Part shown: piece by piece, positions 18,619-27,253 of the stretch
How the letters are laid out: every line of letters begins with the position of its first letter
Position numbering within the stretch: position 1 is the first letter of the stretch
Source: Poseidonocella pacifica
Lineage (GTDB): Bacteria > Pseudomonadota > Alphaproteobacteria > Rhodobacterales > Rhodobacteraceae
NCBI RefSeq assembly: GCF_900111875.1
Contig: NZ_FOJU01000005.1
Coordinates: 334,613-398,612, forward strand
Direction of reading: 5' to 3'
DNA: 64,000 nt
Position numbers and translations under genes: made by a program
The notes under the pieces: model-generated
Databases searched by the model: none
The model's input: the letters and a program-made list of their open reading frames with translations, nothing else
Told to the model about the DNA's origin: nothing

Positions 18619-19113
18619 ATGACCGAGCAAACGACCCTTCACCTGCTCTGCGGTCGGATCGCTTCAGGCAAGTCCACGCTCGCGACCGAGCTCGGCCGCC
18701 GCCCCGGGACCGTGGTGATCCGCGAGGACCACTGGCTCTCGGGCCTTTACGGCAAGGAACTGAGGTCGATCGACGATTACGTCCGCTGCGCAGGTCTGTT
18801 GCGCGGCATCGTTGGCCCGCATGTCACGGACCTCCTGAACACGGGAGTCTCGGTGGTCCTCGACTTCCAAGCGAACACCACCGGGGCGCGGTCCTGGATG
18901 CGCGGTCTTTTGAACGGAACGGAGGCCGCGCATGTGCTCCATCTACTTGACGTGCCCGAAGAGGTCTGCCTCGCGCGGCTGCGGGCCCGGAACGACGCGG
19001 GCCTGCATCCCTTCGCCGTGACCGAGGCGCAGTTCCGGCAGGTCTCACGCCATTTCGTGCCACCTTCGCAGGAAGAGGGCCTCGCAGTTCAGGTCCACCC
19101 GGTATCGACCTGA
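18619..19113 (+). CDS. P-loop kinase-like ATPase
   Basis: 164 residues. Walker A is G12-T20 (GRIASGKST), followed by an acidic EDHWL segment and a C-terminal lid-like RLRARNDAG, the pattern of zeta-toxin or gluconate-kinase-like small-molecule kinases (AAA_33). The substrate is unknown. AAAGGGGATGATAC precedes its ATG, 17 bp after DUF1772, so it belongs to the same operon. No antitoxin-like gene adjoins it, so a zeta-toxin role is not favoured. Confidence 0.72.
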   Translation: MTEQTTLHLLCGRIASGKSTLATELGRRPGTVVIREDHWLSGLYGKELRSIDDYVRCAGLLRGIVGPHVTDLLNTGVSVVLDFQANTTGARSWMRGLLNGTEAAHVLHLLDVPEEVCLARLRARNDAGLHPFAVTEAQFRQVSRHFVPPSQEEGLAVQVHPVST

Positions 19114-19207
19114 TGACCAGCCTGCCATTTCACAGGAAAGGCGTGTCCCCCGGCTCGGCAAAGGCCGGAGATACGGCCGAAGGCGAAGGTCAGGGTCCGA
19201 AGCGATG

Positions 19208-19888
19208 TCATGCGCTGGTCCCCTTACCAAACGTCGCTTGGCTGCCCCGCAAAAGCACGATTCCTACGGCAACGAACCATATGATGGCGCCAAGGCCGAA
19301 GACGGCGCCTGCGATATCTCCGAGCGGCGGCAGGATGGTCACGAGCCCGGCGAAGCCACTGATTGCGCCCATCCCGGCTGTGACGCGGCCGAGGAGGCCG
19401 CTCGCAAGCCCTGCGAGGCTGACCGCCAAGATCCATGCGCCGCCGGCGATCTCGTTGCCCCCGCCAAGGCCCAGTTCGACCGCGTGGAGCGTCTGCCAGA
19501 GGGATGCTGCGGCCTCCGGGTTCGCAGCGAGCGCATGTGTCCGTTCGACGGCGACATTCGCGATCATGCCGGCGCCGAGGACGAGGGTGGTCCAGACCAG
19601 GCCGATCGCCCCGGTCAGGGCGGCGGCGTCGGGCCGCGAATTGGCGATCTGGCGGCGGAGCGCAACGACGAGAACCGCGAGCGCCAGCGCGTTCACGACG
19701 TAGATCAGGCTGTTCCAGGCGATCAGCACGCCCGGGCGGTCAGCGATGAAGGCCACGACGGCGGCGACGTCGATCTCGTTCGTCCCGAAGCCCAGAGGGG
19801 CGAGTACGGTGACAAGCAGAGCGAAGCCCACGAGGTAGGTCGCGGCGCAGGTCAGGGCGGCGAAGCCGCCGGCTTTGCGCAGGGTCAT
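19208..19888 (-). CDS. DUF4386-like multi-pass membrane protein (a)
   Basis: 226 residues from ATG 19888, chosen because AAAGGA lies 8 bases upstream and the hydrophobic N-terminus then starts at once. Six or seven hydrophobic segments fit DUF4386-type inner-membrane proteins; function unknown. Its start overlaps the stop of the upstream NmrA-like gene as ATGA, so the two are translationally coupled. It is a second, minus-strand example of an NmrA/membrane-protein pair. Confidence 0.6.
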   Translation of the reverse strand: MTLRKAGGFAALTCAATYLVGFALLVTVLAPLGFGTNEIDVAAVVAFIADRPGVLIAWNSLIYVVNALALAVLVVALRRQIANSRPDAAALTGAIGLVWTTLVLGAGMIANVAVERTHALAANPEAAASLWQTLHAVELGLGGGNEIAGGAWILAVSLAGLASGLLGRVTAGMGAISGFAGLVTILPPLGDIAGAVFGLGAIIWFVAVGIVLLRGSQATFGKGTSA

Positions 19889-20751
19889 GAGCGGAGTCCT
19901 TTCGGTTGGCAGGCCTTTTCTGCGGCGAGGGTTGCGAAGTGGTCGGTGAGGTGCCGCGTCCCGAAGCGGGGCGCGACCATGTCCATTCCGAGCGCGGTCA
20001 GGAAGAAACAAGCCGGACCGCTCACGCGGCGCGGCAGGAGCGGCAGGACGGCGAGCGCGGTCCGGCGCAGGGCGTCCGGCAGATAGGTGATGCGCGGCTC
20101 GGTCCCGAGGGCGTCGAAGGCGGCGCGGGCAACCTCGCCTTGGGTCATCACGTCGGGGCCGCCGATCTCGGCCCAGCCCCGGCCGGCTTCGGTCGCGTCG
20201 GCAATGGCCACCGCCAGATCGGCGCCATGAATGGGATTGAGGCGATGCGTCCCGTCCCCGAACAGCCAGACGCCGCCCTTGCGCGCCATCGCCAGAATCT
20301 CACCCATATCCGAGAAGTAGCCGGTAGACGCGATCACGGTCGTGGGCATGTCGGAGGCATGGAGCGCGTCCACGAAGGCGCTCTTGGCATCGACAAGCGG
20401 CACGCCCCTCATGGCGTTGGCATTCAGGACATGCACATAGGCGAAGCGTCCGACGCCAGAAGCCTCGGCCTCGCGCAGCAGGTTCAAGTTCGCCTGGAAG
20501 TCGACCTCCCGGTAGCCGAGCCCGTCGGCCTGCCGGGTGATGCCGAGCGACGAGACGACAAGGTCCACGCCGTTCATGATCCCCTTAAGCGTCTCGGGCC
20601 GGGTGGCCTCGGCCTCGATCGACAGATCGGCAAGATCCCCAGCCCGCGCGGAGTCGCGGACCAGCGCGCTCACGTAGTGGCCGCGCCGCAGGTATTCGGC
20701 GCAGAGAAAGCGCCCGAGATAGCCGGTCGCGCCGGCAACGAGAACGTTCAT
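19885..20751 (-). CDS. NmrA-like NAD(P)-binding protein 2
   Basis: 288 residues from ATG 20751. Nucleotide motif VAGATGYLGRFL is at the very N-terminus; the rest (VVSSLGITRQADGLGYREVDFQANLNLL) matches atypical SDRs of the NmrA/complex-I-39-kDa kind. It sits between a four-helix protein gene upstream (16 bp) and a DUF4386-like gene (4-bp overlap). Substrate unknown. Confidence 0.82.
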   Translation of the reverse strand: MNVLVAGATGYLGRFLCAEYLRRGHYVSALVRDSARAGDLADLSIEAEATRPETLKGIMNGVDLVVSSLGITRQADGLGYREVDFQANLNLLREAEASGVGRFAYVHVLNANAMRGVPLVDAKSAFVDALHASDMPTTVIASTGYFSDMGEILAMARKGGVWLFGDGTHRLNPIHGADLAVAIADATEAGRGWAEIGGPDVMTQGEVARAAFDALGTEPRITYLPDALRRTALAVLPLLPRRVSGPACFFLTALGMDMVAPRFGTRHLTDHFATLAAEKACQPKGLRS

Positions 20752-20767
20752 GGATCGCCTCCGGTGC

Positions 20768-21136
20768 TCATGACAGACCGACGCCAAGCGCAGTGGCGAC
20801 CATGAGGAAGAGGACCGGCGTCCAGAGCAGGCGCTCTGGGCGCGAGGGGCTGGCGGCGTTCGCGGCGAGTGACAGCAGCGTGAGCGCGAGGGCGGGCCAG
20901 AACAGAGGCGCCAGCGGCGCCGCGCCGATGCCGGCCTTGGCGAGCACCGCCCCGGCCATGGTTGCGAGCAGCGCGACCTGGACCAGCGCCAGCGCCCGCC
21001 AGGCCGGCGGCAGGCGGCCGGGAAAGCGACCGCCGACCGTCAGGCGGCCGAGCGGGGCACCGGCGGCGGCGCCCAAGTGCATCAGCATGGGCAGCGCGGT
21101 CAGCCCGGTATAGGCGAAGGCGAGGATCTGGATCAT
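20768..21136 (-). CDS. Small four-helix membrane protein, unknown
   Basis: 122 residues from ATG 21136 (MIQILAFAYTG). Four hydrophobic segments separated by short basic loops; not assigned to a family, although its size and layout resemble DUF4345-type proteins. First gene of the minus-strand operon ending in NmrA2 and the DUF4386-like gene. The 199 bp to the next gene on the right hold no clear operator. Confidence 0.6.
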   Translation of the reverse strand: MIQILAFAYTGLTALPMLMHLGAAAGAPLGRLTVGGRFPGRLPPAWRALALVQVALLATMAGAVLAKAGIGAAPLAPLFWPALALTLLSLAANAASPSRPERLLWTPVLFLMVATALGVGLS

Positions 21137-21335
21137 GGACCGGACCCTCACCACCGTAGCAAGCGCGCCGGACGCGACCGCCGCGGACTGCGCGACCTCC
21201 CCTCGGGCAAGCCGAGATCACCCCACAGGTGCCGGGGCTGAGACGTGCGGCGCCCTGTCGGGTGGCCCGCCCCCCCGGTCAGTAGGTGGTGCAGGCCCTC
21301 CATTCGGGTGCGGACATCATGCATGGCTTCCTCCC

Positions 21336-21701
21336 TCAGTTCACGACCGCGTGGCCGCGGCCGCGCAGGCAGTTTAGGACGATGTCCTCGCGCGTGTCGG
21401 CTGCCTCGGACGCGCCCGCCGCGGCGCCCGCCAGCGCGCCGACGATCGCCCCGCCCAGTGCGTCGCCCTCTTCGTCGACCTTGCCCAACACGCCGCCGAG
21501 CCCGGCACCGATGGCCGCTGCCGCCATCGTTTCATGGTCCAGTTGCGACTGGTTTCGGGCAAGGCTTCGGCAGGCAGCGAGGTCGCTTTGGAACTGCGCG
21601 CGCGGCGCGCCGTCCAAGATCGGGTCCACATCCGCGCCTATGTCGGCGCAACCCGCCAGCAAGGCGGTCAGGCAGATGGGGGCGATTAATATCGGTTTCA
21701 T
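21336..21701 (-). CDS. Glycine-zipper lipoprotein
   Basis: 121 residues. A signal peptide with lipobox LLAGC (Cys near 18) predicts a lipid-anchored envelope protein. A glycine-zipper stretch (AAIGAGLGGVLG ... ALGGAIVGALAGAAAG) follows, a motif that inserts into or packs on membranes in OmpA-linked proteins. It is alone on its operon between two regulatory zones; three GGTCA repeats with 21-bp spacing precede it. Confidence 0.75.
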   Translation of the reverse strand: MKPILIAPICLTALLAGCADIGADVDPILDGAPRAQFQSDLAACRSLARNQSQLDHETMAAAAIGAGLGGVLGKVDEEGDALGGAIVGALAGAAAGASEAADTREDIVLNCLRGRGHAVVN

Positions 21702-21745
21702 GTCATGTCTCCTTCGACGACCGAGGGTGTCGAGAAAGAAATTAT

Positions 21746-21803
21746 CTGACCGCGCCGCTCGACGGCATGACCGCAGGGATCATCGGCTTGACCTGCGGCA
21801 TCA
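21746..21803 (-). promoter_or_regulatory. AraC-type triple direct repeat (set B)
   Basis: On the minus strand three 16-mers, TGATGCCGCAGGTCAA, TGATCCCTGCGGTCAT and CGAGCGGCGCGGTCAG, have their GGTCA cores at 21789, 21768 and 21747: exactly 21 bp apart. They face the lipoprotein gene, ending about 45 bp before its ATG, and begin at the stop of the AraC gene. Same core, orientation to target and period as set A. Confidence 0.6.
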
Positions 21804-22811
21804 ATCGCCGCGCCACGCGGTCGGGCTGGCGCCGGTCCAGCGCCGGAACGCCCGCACGAAGGCCGAGGCCTCCGAAAATCCCAGAAGGTATGCCGTCTCC
21901 CCGACCGAGACCTTGTCTGCGCTCAGGTAATCCATCGCCATTCGCCGACGCAGGTCGTCATGAACCTGCGCGAAGGTGACGCCCTCGTTCTTCAGTCGGC
22001 GGTAGAGCGTCTGTCGGCTTAGGCCGAGATCGCGCGCGATGCGATCCATCGAAAGCGTGCCCTCGTGCAGTTCCGCAAGCATCCGAGTCTCAACGGCAGA
22101 GCGCACGGTGTCATGCGTCGCAAGCTCGTCCAGTAGCGCGTCCGCATGGCGGGTGAAAATGCCGAAGACGTAGTCCTTGCCGCCATCGAACGCCTCGTCG
22201 AGCCAGACGGGATTGATGCGAAGCGCGTTGCGCGCCGCGCGGAACGTGACCGGCACACGGAAGAGCTCCGGGTAGCGATTGGCATGCGGCGGTGGGGCGT
22301 AGGTCACCTCCAGCGCCCGCTCGAACGGGTGTTCCGGCGCGGAACGGCGGAACTCGGAGATGAACCGTGCGAAGCTCGCCTCCGTGGCCATCCAGCTGCC
22401 GTCGCAGGGGCGGTGGTCCACCAGCCAGACCGCGTTCGTGTCCCGCACCAGTTCGAACCGGTCCCGTCCCCCGGGGATCGGCACGTCGGCCATGAGGCGC
22501 GAATAGCGGTTCAGCTGGTTCAGGCTGTGCGGGAAGGAGGAGGAGGCATGCACGATCTGGCCGACGATCGACATCATCTCCAGCCGGGTCTCCAGCACGT
22601 GTCGTAGGAGCAGCGAGGTGTCGCCTGTCGCCTCGATCCCGGTCGCGATGAGGGTCCGGTAGGAGGCGACCGGGATGCGGGTGTCCTGATCCGCCAGATC
22701 GTCCTCCGTCAGCTTCGACGCCGCCATCAAGCTGTCTCGATGCACTCCTTCGGCCACGGCATAGTCGAGGAACGCGGTCGCGAAACCGGCGGCCATGGTT
22801 TGATCGGACAT
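21801..22811 (-). CDS. AraC-family transcriptional regulator 2 (OruR-like)
   Basis: 336 residues from ATG 22811 (MSDQTMAAGF). The N-terminal domain is of the arabinose-binding type; the C-terminal double HTH reads IARDLGLSRQTLYRRL and GETAYLLGFSEASAFVRAFRRWTGASP. Same length as the regulator at 15634. The set C repeats lie 6-42 bp before its ATG and set B just after its stop, so it probably controls the lipoprotein gene and itself. Confidence 0.88.
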   Translation of the reverse strand: MSDQTMAAGFATAFLDYAVAEGVHRDSLMAASKLTEDDLADQDTRIPVASYRTLIATGIEATGDTSLLLRHVLETRLEMMSIVGQIVHASSSFPHSLNQLNRYSRLMADVPIPGGRDRFELVRDTNAVWLVDHRPCDGSWMATEASFARFISEFRRSAPEHPFERALEVTYAPPPHANRYPELFRVPVTFRAARNALRINPVWLDEAFDGGKDYVFGIFTRHADALLDELATHDTVRSAVETRMLAELHEGTLSMDRIARDLGLSRQTLYRRLKNEGVTFAQVHDDLRRRMAMDYLSADKVSVGETAYLLGFSEASAFVRAFRRWTGASPTAWRGD

Positions 22812-22816
22812 GCGGC

Positions 22817-22853
22817 AGTCTCCTCGGGTCAGGATCTTGATGCGCCCGGTCAT
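22817..22853 (+). promoter_or_regulatory. AraC-type direct repeat (set C)
   Basis: AGTCTCCTCGGGTCAG (22817-22832) and TGATGCGCCCGGTCAT (22838-22853), GGTCA cores 21 bp apart, plus-strand orientation. The second copy closely matches the set B copies (TGAT....CGGTCAT). It lies over the promoter zone of AraC 2 and 71 bp before a small plus-strand ORF, the distance seen between set A and its target. Confidence 0.5.
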
Positions 22854-22923
22854 GCCGTCGGCGAACCGGCGCTGCCAGATTGTCCCGAGACCTGACGCAG
22901 GGACAACCCCCTTGCTGCACCTC

Positions 22924-23121
22924 ATGATTGCACCGATCGCCTCACTCCTCGGTTGCTCCGCCTTGGCTTTCGCTGCCGAGCGGATCATTGAAGCAGAGGT
23001 CGAGGCAAGAACCGGCCTTGCGAAGGTCGCGCGTTCGCCGCCTGCGCGCGTGGAGGTCACCATGGACATGTCACTGCTGCGGCGCGCCTGCTGGGAGGGG
23101 CTGGCGCTCGACGTCCGCTAA
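22924..23121 (+). CDS. Small ORF with signal-like N-terminus, unknown
   Basis: 65 residues (MIAPIASLLGCSALAFAAERI...). The hydrophobic start ending AFA could be a signal peptide or a single helix. It is supported mainly by position: divergent from AraC 2 and at the expected distance from set C. No family recognised. The remaining sequence up to 23350 holds no gene I can support. Confidence 0.3.
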   Translation: MIAPIASLLGCSALAFAAERIIEAEVEARTGLAKVARSPPARVEVTMDMSLLRRACWEGLALDVR

Positions 23122-23350
23122 CGCGACCTCGGTGGGGGGCACTGAGTGCCAGGTCTGGCCCCTCGGCATCAGCTACTCGGGCGGCGCACTGAAGCTCTTG
23201 GTTTGGGCTGTCTCAAACAGGACTGGCGCGTCTTCCATGCATCCGGGATCGAGGACGCTTGACTTTGCGGCCGCGGCGCGTGTCCCTGCTGCGTGACTAT
23301 GTGGCACGACGGGCCGAGTCCGGAGGAGCCGCGAAGGCATTGGCACACTT

Positions 23351-24061
23351 TCAGCGCGCGGCGGGCATGGGCCTGATGGTAGCCTCGGCTGCGCGGGCCG
23401 AGAGACCGTTGCGCCCGGTGATGGCCGGCGCCTCGCGGATCAGCGCCGGGTCGGTCAGCGCCACCACCATGAACAGCGCGAAATCGGTGCGCCGGGTCAG
23501 GTTGCTGGCGAGGATCGGGTCACCCACATGCCGGGCCCAGACCGGCAGGCCCTCGCTTGGGCCCTCCTCGAGATCCGAACCACGCACCACGGTCCAGTCG
23601 CGATCCGAGGCGAAGACAAGATTAGTCGCGCGGACCTGGTCGTCGAGATCGGCAACGCGCAGCGCCCTGAGGATCGGGGTGCCAAACCCGACGATCACAC
23701 GGATCTTCCAACCGTAGCGGTCGCGGCTGTCGCGGCTGATGTGCCACCCGCAGGAGAACACCAGCCGCGCCTTCGGCGGGGCGAGGTCGAGCACGGCGCG
23801 GGCGGTGCCCGAGGCGTAGTCCTGTACGCCCCAGGGCGCGAGAACCACCAGCACGCCATCGCAGCCGCGCGTGGCCGCCTTGATCACCGCGCGGTCGTCG
23901 GTGCGGCCGGGATGCACGGTGATTCGGTCTGCGAACCGGGCGAGCTTGCCGACGCTCTCGGGGCGGCAGACGCCGGTGACCTCGTAGCCGCGCGCCAGCG
24001 CGTGCTCGATCATGTATTGCCCGAGCTTGCCCGAAATGCCGACGATGCAGATGCGTTTCAT
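23351..24061 (-). CDS. NmrA-like NAD(P)-binding protein 3
   Basis: 236 residues. Nucleotide motif VGISGKLGQYM at the N-terminus, then VLVVLAPWGVQDYASGT and WTVVRGSDLEEGPS as in NAD(P)-binding NmrA proteins. The GxxGxxG motif has Ser in place of Ala (GISGKLG), a tolerated change. It lies 28 bp downstream of the DUF4386-like gene on the same strand, the third NmrA/membrane-protein pair in 8 kb. Confidence 0.78.
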   Translation of the reverse strand: MKRICIVGISGKLGQYMIEHALARGYEVTGVCRPESVGKLARFADRITVHPGRTDDRAVIKAATRGCDGVLVVLAPWGVQDYASGTARAVLDLAPPKARLVFSCGWHISRDSRDRYGWKIRVIVGFGTPILRALRVADLDDQVRATNLVFASDRDWTVVRGSDLEEGPSEGLPVWARHVGDPILASNLTRRTDFALFMVVALTDPALIREAPAITGRNGLSARAAEATIRPMPAAR

Positions 24062-24089
24062 GGGGGAACTCCTTGCGATAAGGGGAGGA

Positions 24090-24812
24090 TCAGGCCGCGG
24101 CGGGACGCGGCGCGGGGATACGCGGGCCGCGGGACACCAGCCAGAGCGCGAAGCCGATCTCGGCCAGCGTCACGACGAGCAGCAGCGCGATCTTCACCGC
24201 TTCGAGCGCGGCGGCGTCCGGCAGGGCGAACATCTGCACGCTGTCGACGAGGTAGCCCGTGCCGCCGAGGATCAGGCCGAGTCCGAGGAGCCGGGGGTAG
24301 AACCCCGAGCGCAGGACCAGCGTGCCCAACAGCATCAGGTGCAGCCAGAAGAAGACCTGCCAGATCCAGACGCCGGCATCGTGGACGTGCCGCATCAGGC
24401 CGGCCAGTTCGAACCGCTGCGCCGCGCTGAAGCTGTCGAGCGGCACCGTGCCGTCGGCCAGCGCCAGCGACGCGGCATGGAAGAACAGCATCGCCGCCAT
24501 CACCGAGACCATCATCAGCCGCGCATAGGAAGCGGCGAGCGCGAGCGTCGCGTTCACCGGCCGGAACATTAAGTAGAGCATGACCGAAACGAGCACCTCG
24601 GCAATCATCATCACCACATCGCCCACGAGGCCCGCGTGGAATAGGCCGCGCCGCTCGGCGATGTTGGCGAAGGTGGCCGCCGGATCGCCGGCGACGTTCA
24701 GCACGCCCGGCACGTAGAGGATCGAAAAGCCTCCGGCAAAGGCGATGAGGAGATAGAGCGCCCCGGTCAGGCGGGCATAGGCGCGGGAGGAAGGGTCTCG
24801 AGGTAGATGCAT
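24090..24812 (-). CDS. DUF4386 membrane protein (b)
   Basis: 240 residues from ATG 24812, with GGAGG 7-11 bases upstream. Seven hydrophobic segments; ARLTGALYLLIAFAGGFSILYVPGVL and DAGVWIWQVFFWLHLMLLGTLVLRSG are typical of DUF4386. It is the first gene of a two-gene operon with NmrA3 and is divergent from a LysR regulator, which is the likely controller. Confidence 0.75.
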   Translation of the reverse strand: MHLPRDPSSRAYARLTGALYLLIAFAGGFSILYVPGVLNVAGDPAATFANIAERRGLFHAGLVGDVVMMIAEVLVSVMLYLMFRPVNATLALAASYARLMMVSVMAAMLFFHAASLALADGTVPLDSFSAAQRFELAGLMRHVHDAGVWIWQVFFWLHLMLLGTLVLRSGFYPRLLGLGLILGGTGYLVDSVQMFALPDAAALEAVKIALLLVVTLAEIGFALWLVSRGPRIPAPRPAAA

Positions 24813-24903
24813 CGCGGGCCTCCTTTCGGCGTGACGTTGCGGCATGCGAACCTTCTACGCCCTGTCGTCCCTGCGGGGAATTGACCGATCTTGCCGAACT
24901 GGT

Positions 24904-24917
24904 ATGCAAATTCGCAT
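24904..24917. promoter_or_regulatory. Candidate LysR operator palindrome
   Basis: ATGCAAATTCGCAT is a 14-bp near-palindrome (two centre-flanking mismatches). It overlaps the probable LysR start and lies in the region between the divergent LysR and DUF4386 genes, where a LysR autoregulatory site is expected. Confidence 0.35.
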
Positions 24918-25803
24918 GGATTGGCGAAGCGTCACCTTCGACTGGAACCGAGCTCGGGCCTTTCTCGTAACGGCCGAGGAAGGTTCTCTGTCGGCTGCCG
25001 CTCGCGCCCTGAAGCTGGCGCAACCGACGCTTGGCCGGCAGGTCGAGGCGCTGGAGACCGAGCTTGGGGTCGCGTTGTTTGAACGCTCAGGCCGCGGGCT
25101 GCGCCTGACGCCTTCCGGGCACGAATTGCTCGAGCATGCGCGGATCATGGGCGAAGGTGCCCGCGCCCTTCATCTTGCCGCCTGGGGCCAGACCGAAGCG
25201 CTGGAGGGCGAGGTGGCGATCTCTGCGTCAGACGCCTATGCCAGCTATCTTCTGCCGCCGATCCTCGCGCGGCTGCATCGGTCCGAACCGCGCATCCGTA
25301 TCGAAGTGGTGGTGTCCAACGCCTTGTCGGATCTGTCGCGGCGCGAGGCGGATATCGCAGTGCGCAATGTCCGGCCGACCGAGCCCGATCTGATCGCGCG
25401 CCGGGTCTGCGACGCCTCGGCGCGGCTCTACGCGGCGCCCCGCTACCTGGACCGTCTGGGGCGGCCCGGCACGGCCGCGGGTTTTTCCTCGGCGGAGTTC
25501 ATCGAGATCGAGGCCCCGGGCAATCTCATGAAGCTGCTCAATACCAAGGGCTTCGCCCTCGACGCGGGAAACTTTCCCTATAGGTGCCGCAGCTTCACGG
25601 TGATGTGGGAGATGGTGCGGCAGGGCATGGGGATCGGTATCCTCGACGACCGCATCGGCGATGCCGATCCGCTGGTCGAGCGTGCCGTGCCGGGCTTCGC
25701 GGCGATCTATTTCCCGGTCTGGATCGTTGCCCATCGCGACATCGCTCGGTCCCGCCGGTTGCGGGTGGTCTTTGACGCGTTGGTGGAAGGGTTTTCAACC
25801 TGA
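24916..25803 (+). CDS. LysR-family transcriptional regulator 1
   Basis: 295 residues from ATG 24916 (MDWRSVTFDWNRARAF); ATG 24904 or 24844 would add 4 or 24 residues. The N-terminal HTH (GSLSAAARALKLAQPTLGRQVEALE) is followed by a substrate-binding domain. It is divergent from the DUF4386/NmrA3 operon, its probable target. It closes the high-GC accessory block. Confidence 0.88.
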   Translation: MDWRSVTFDWNRARAFLVTAEEGSLSAAARALKLAQPTLGRQVEALETELGVALFERSGRGLRLTPSGHELLEHARIMGEGARALHLAAWGQTEALEGEVAISASDAYASYLLPPILARLHRSEPRIRIEVVVSNALSDLSRREADIAVRNVRPTEPDLIARRVCDASARLYAAPRYLDRLGRPGTAAGFSSAEFIEIEAPGNLMKLLNTKGFALDAGNFPYRCRSFTVMWEMVRQGMGIGILDDRIGDADPLVERAVPGFAAIYFPVWIVAHRDIARSRRLRVVFDALVEGFST

Positions 25804-26313
25804 AGATCGCCTCGTCGCCCAGTCATGTGCGGGCCCCTGAAGGTCAGGATGCAACTTTTCTACGGCGAGACGCGGCACACCGTCCGAGGGGCGACCATGG
25901 CTCCGGCTTGCCCGGTTGAGACTGCGGCGACACGGCTGCGTCATTTCAAGAAACACTGCGGTCACACTGTATCAACCGGGCAATCAAGCGCGATATCGAC
26001 TTGGCGATATCCGTCTGGTCTCAACAGAGCGACGATGAGCAGCTGAGAGTTCGCAACATGTTCGAGCGTGACAACTGAGCGAGGCTACCAGGTCAGTAAG
26101 GTCAATAATGGAAGCTTTCTGCCGTTCCATACCGTGGCTGCTCGCGGCCCAAAGAAGCCGTTGCCGACACAGTCAGATGCTGCATTGCAGCGACGCCAAT
26201 CTGGCCATTCGCATACTATAGCACGGCTTTCAAAGCGGCCTTCTAAACGCGTGGGACAAGTCGGTGACGAACCGTTAAGATGCTAACCAAAATGAACAGC
26301 CTGAGGACATCCT
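25804..26313. other. Intergenic stretch, no supported gene
   Basis: 510 bp between the LysR gene and the aminopeptidase gene, visibly less GC-rich than the block on its left. A short open piece near 25978-26078 reads IKRDIDLAISVWSQQSDDEQ and may be the end of a lost gene, but it has no start and no recognisable family. Confidence 0.5.
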
Positions 26314-27063
26314 ATGACAATTACCCACGAAGATGAGCTCAATGGCCTTAAAGAAATTGGCCGGATCGTCGCAAACACTATGCACGGCATGGCCAGAGCG
26401 ATGGAACCGGGCATGAAGACGCGAGAGCTTGACGACATCGGCCGCGCGCTCTTGGATCTTGAGGGGGCGGTGTCCGCGCCTGAACAGCTTTATGATTTTC
26501 CGGGTGCGACCTGCATTAGTGTGAATGAGGAGATCGCACATGGCATCCCGAGCGAGCGCGTTATCGGTGCCGGGGACTTAGTGAACATCGATGTCTCGGC
26601 GTCAAAGAATGGCTTCTTTGCCGACACCGGCGCGACCTTCCGTGTGGGCACGGTCAAACCATCGCTGGATCGCCTTTGCAAGGACGGGAAACGCGCGATG
26701 GAGATTGGGATCAGGCAAGTTGGCAGCAACAGGCCGCTTGCAGGCATTGGGAAAGCAGTAGGCAGATTTGCATCGGACCACGGCTATACACTTATCCAGA
26801 ATCTGGCCAGTCATGGTGTCGGACGATCGTTGCACGAATACCCATCTGAAATCGCAACTTGGCCCACGCGGCGCGAAAAACGGCGCATGAACAAAGGGCT
26901 GGTGCTCACGGTCGAACCGTTCCTGTCCACAGGCGGCCTTTGGGCAGCGGAACGCGATGATGAATGGACACTCTATAGCGAACCCGCCGCGCCTGTCGTC
27001 CAATTTGAGCACACGGTCGTTACGACTGATCGCGTGCCGATTGTCGTGACGTTGCCTGATTGA
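26314..27063 (+). CDS. map: Type I methionine aminopeptidase
   Basis: 249 residues, the length of a one-domain bacterial MetAP. The metal ligands are recognisable: Asp in NIDVS, Asp in FFADTG, His in SHGVG, Glu in TVEPF and Glu in QFEHTV, plus the His of EIAHG. It removes initiator Met from new proteins. AGGACATCCT precedes its ATG. Its position alone in an island, flanked by noncoding remnants, suggests an extra copy beside a housekeeping map elsewhere. Confidence 0.92.
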   Translation: MTITHEDELNGLKEIGRIVANTMHGMARAMEPGMKTRELDDIGRALLDLEGAVSAPEQLYDFPGATCISVNEEIAHGIPSERVIGAGDLVNIDVSASKNGFFADTGATFRVGTVKPSLDRLCKDGKRAMEIGIRQVGSNRPLAGIGKAVGRFASDHGYTLIQNLASHGVGRSLHEYPSEIATWPTRREKRRMNKGLVLTVEPFLSTGGLWAAERDDEWTLYSEPAAPVVQFEHTVVTTDRVPIVVTLPD

Positions 27064-27253
27064 ACTGAATGCTCATTCAAAAGACCAACCATTTCGGCCC
27101 GAACCAGCCGTTCGCATGGTGCCGCGCCGCTGCAGTGCGGCTTCCAGGAAGCGGACATCTAAAAATATGTCGCTATCAAACTGACTGAGAATTACTTTTT
27201 GAGGCCACGCTTTGCTCGGGATCGTCATGCATGCTGACGGGCACTTGCATAAC

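Noticed and set aside
18619..19113. Toxin of a toxin-antitoxin pair (zeta type)
   Set aside because: No antitoxin-like small gene before or after; operon partners are membrane proteins.
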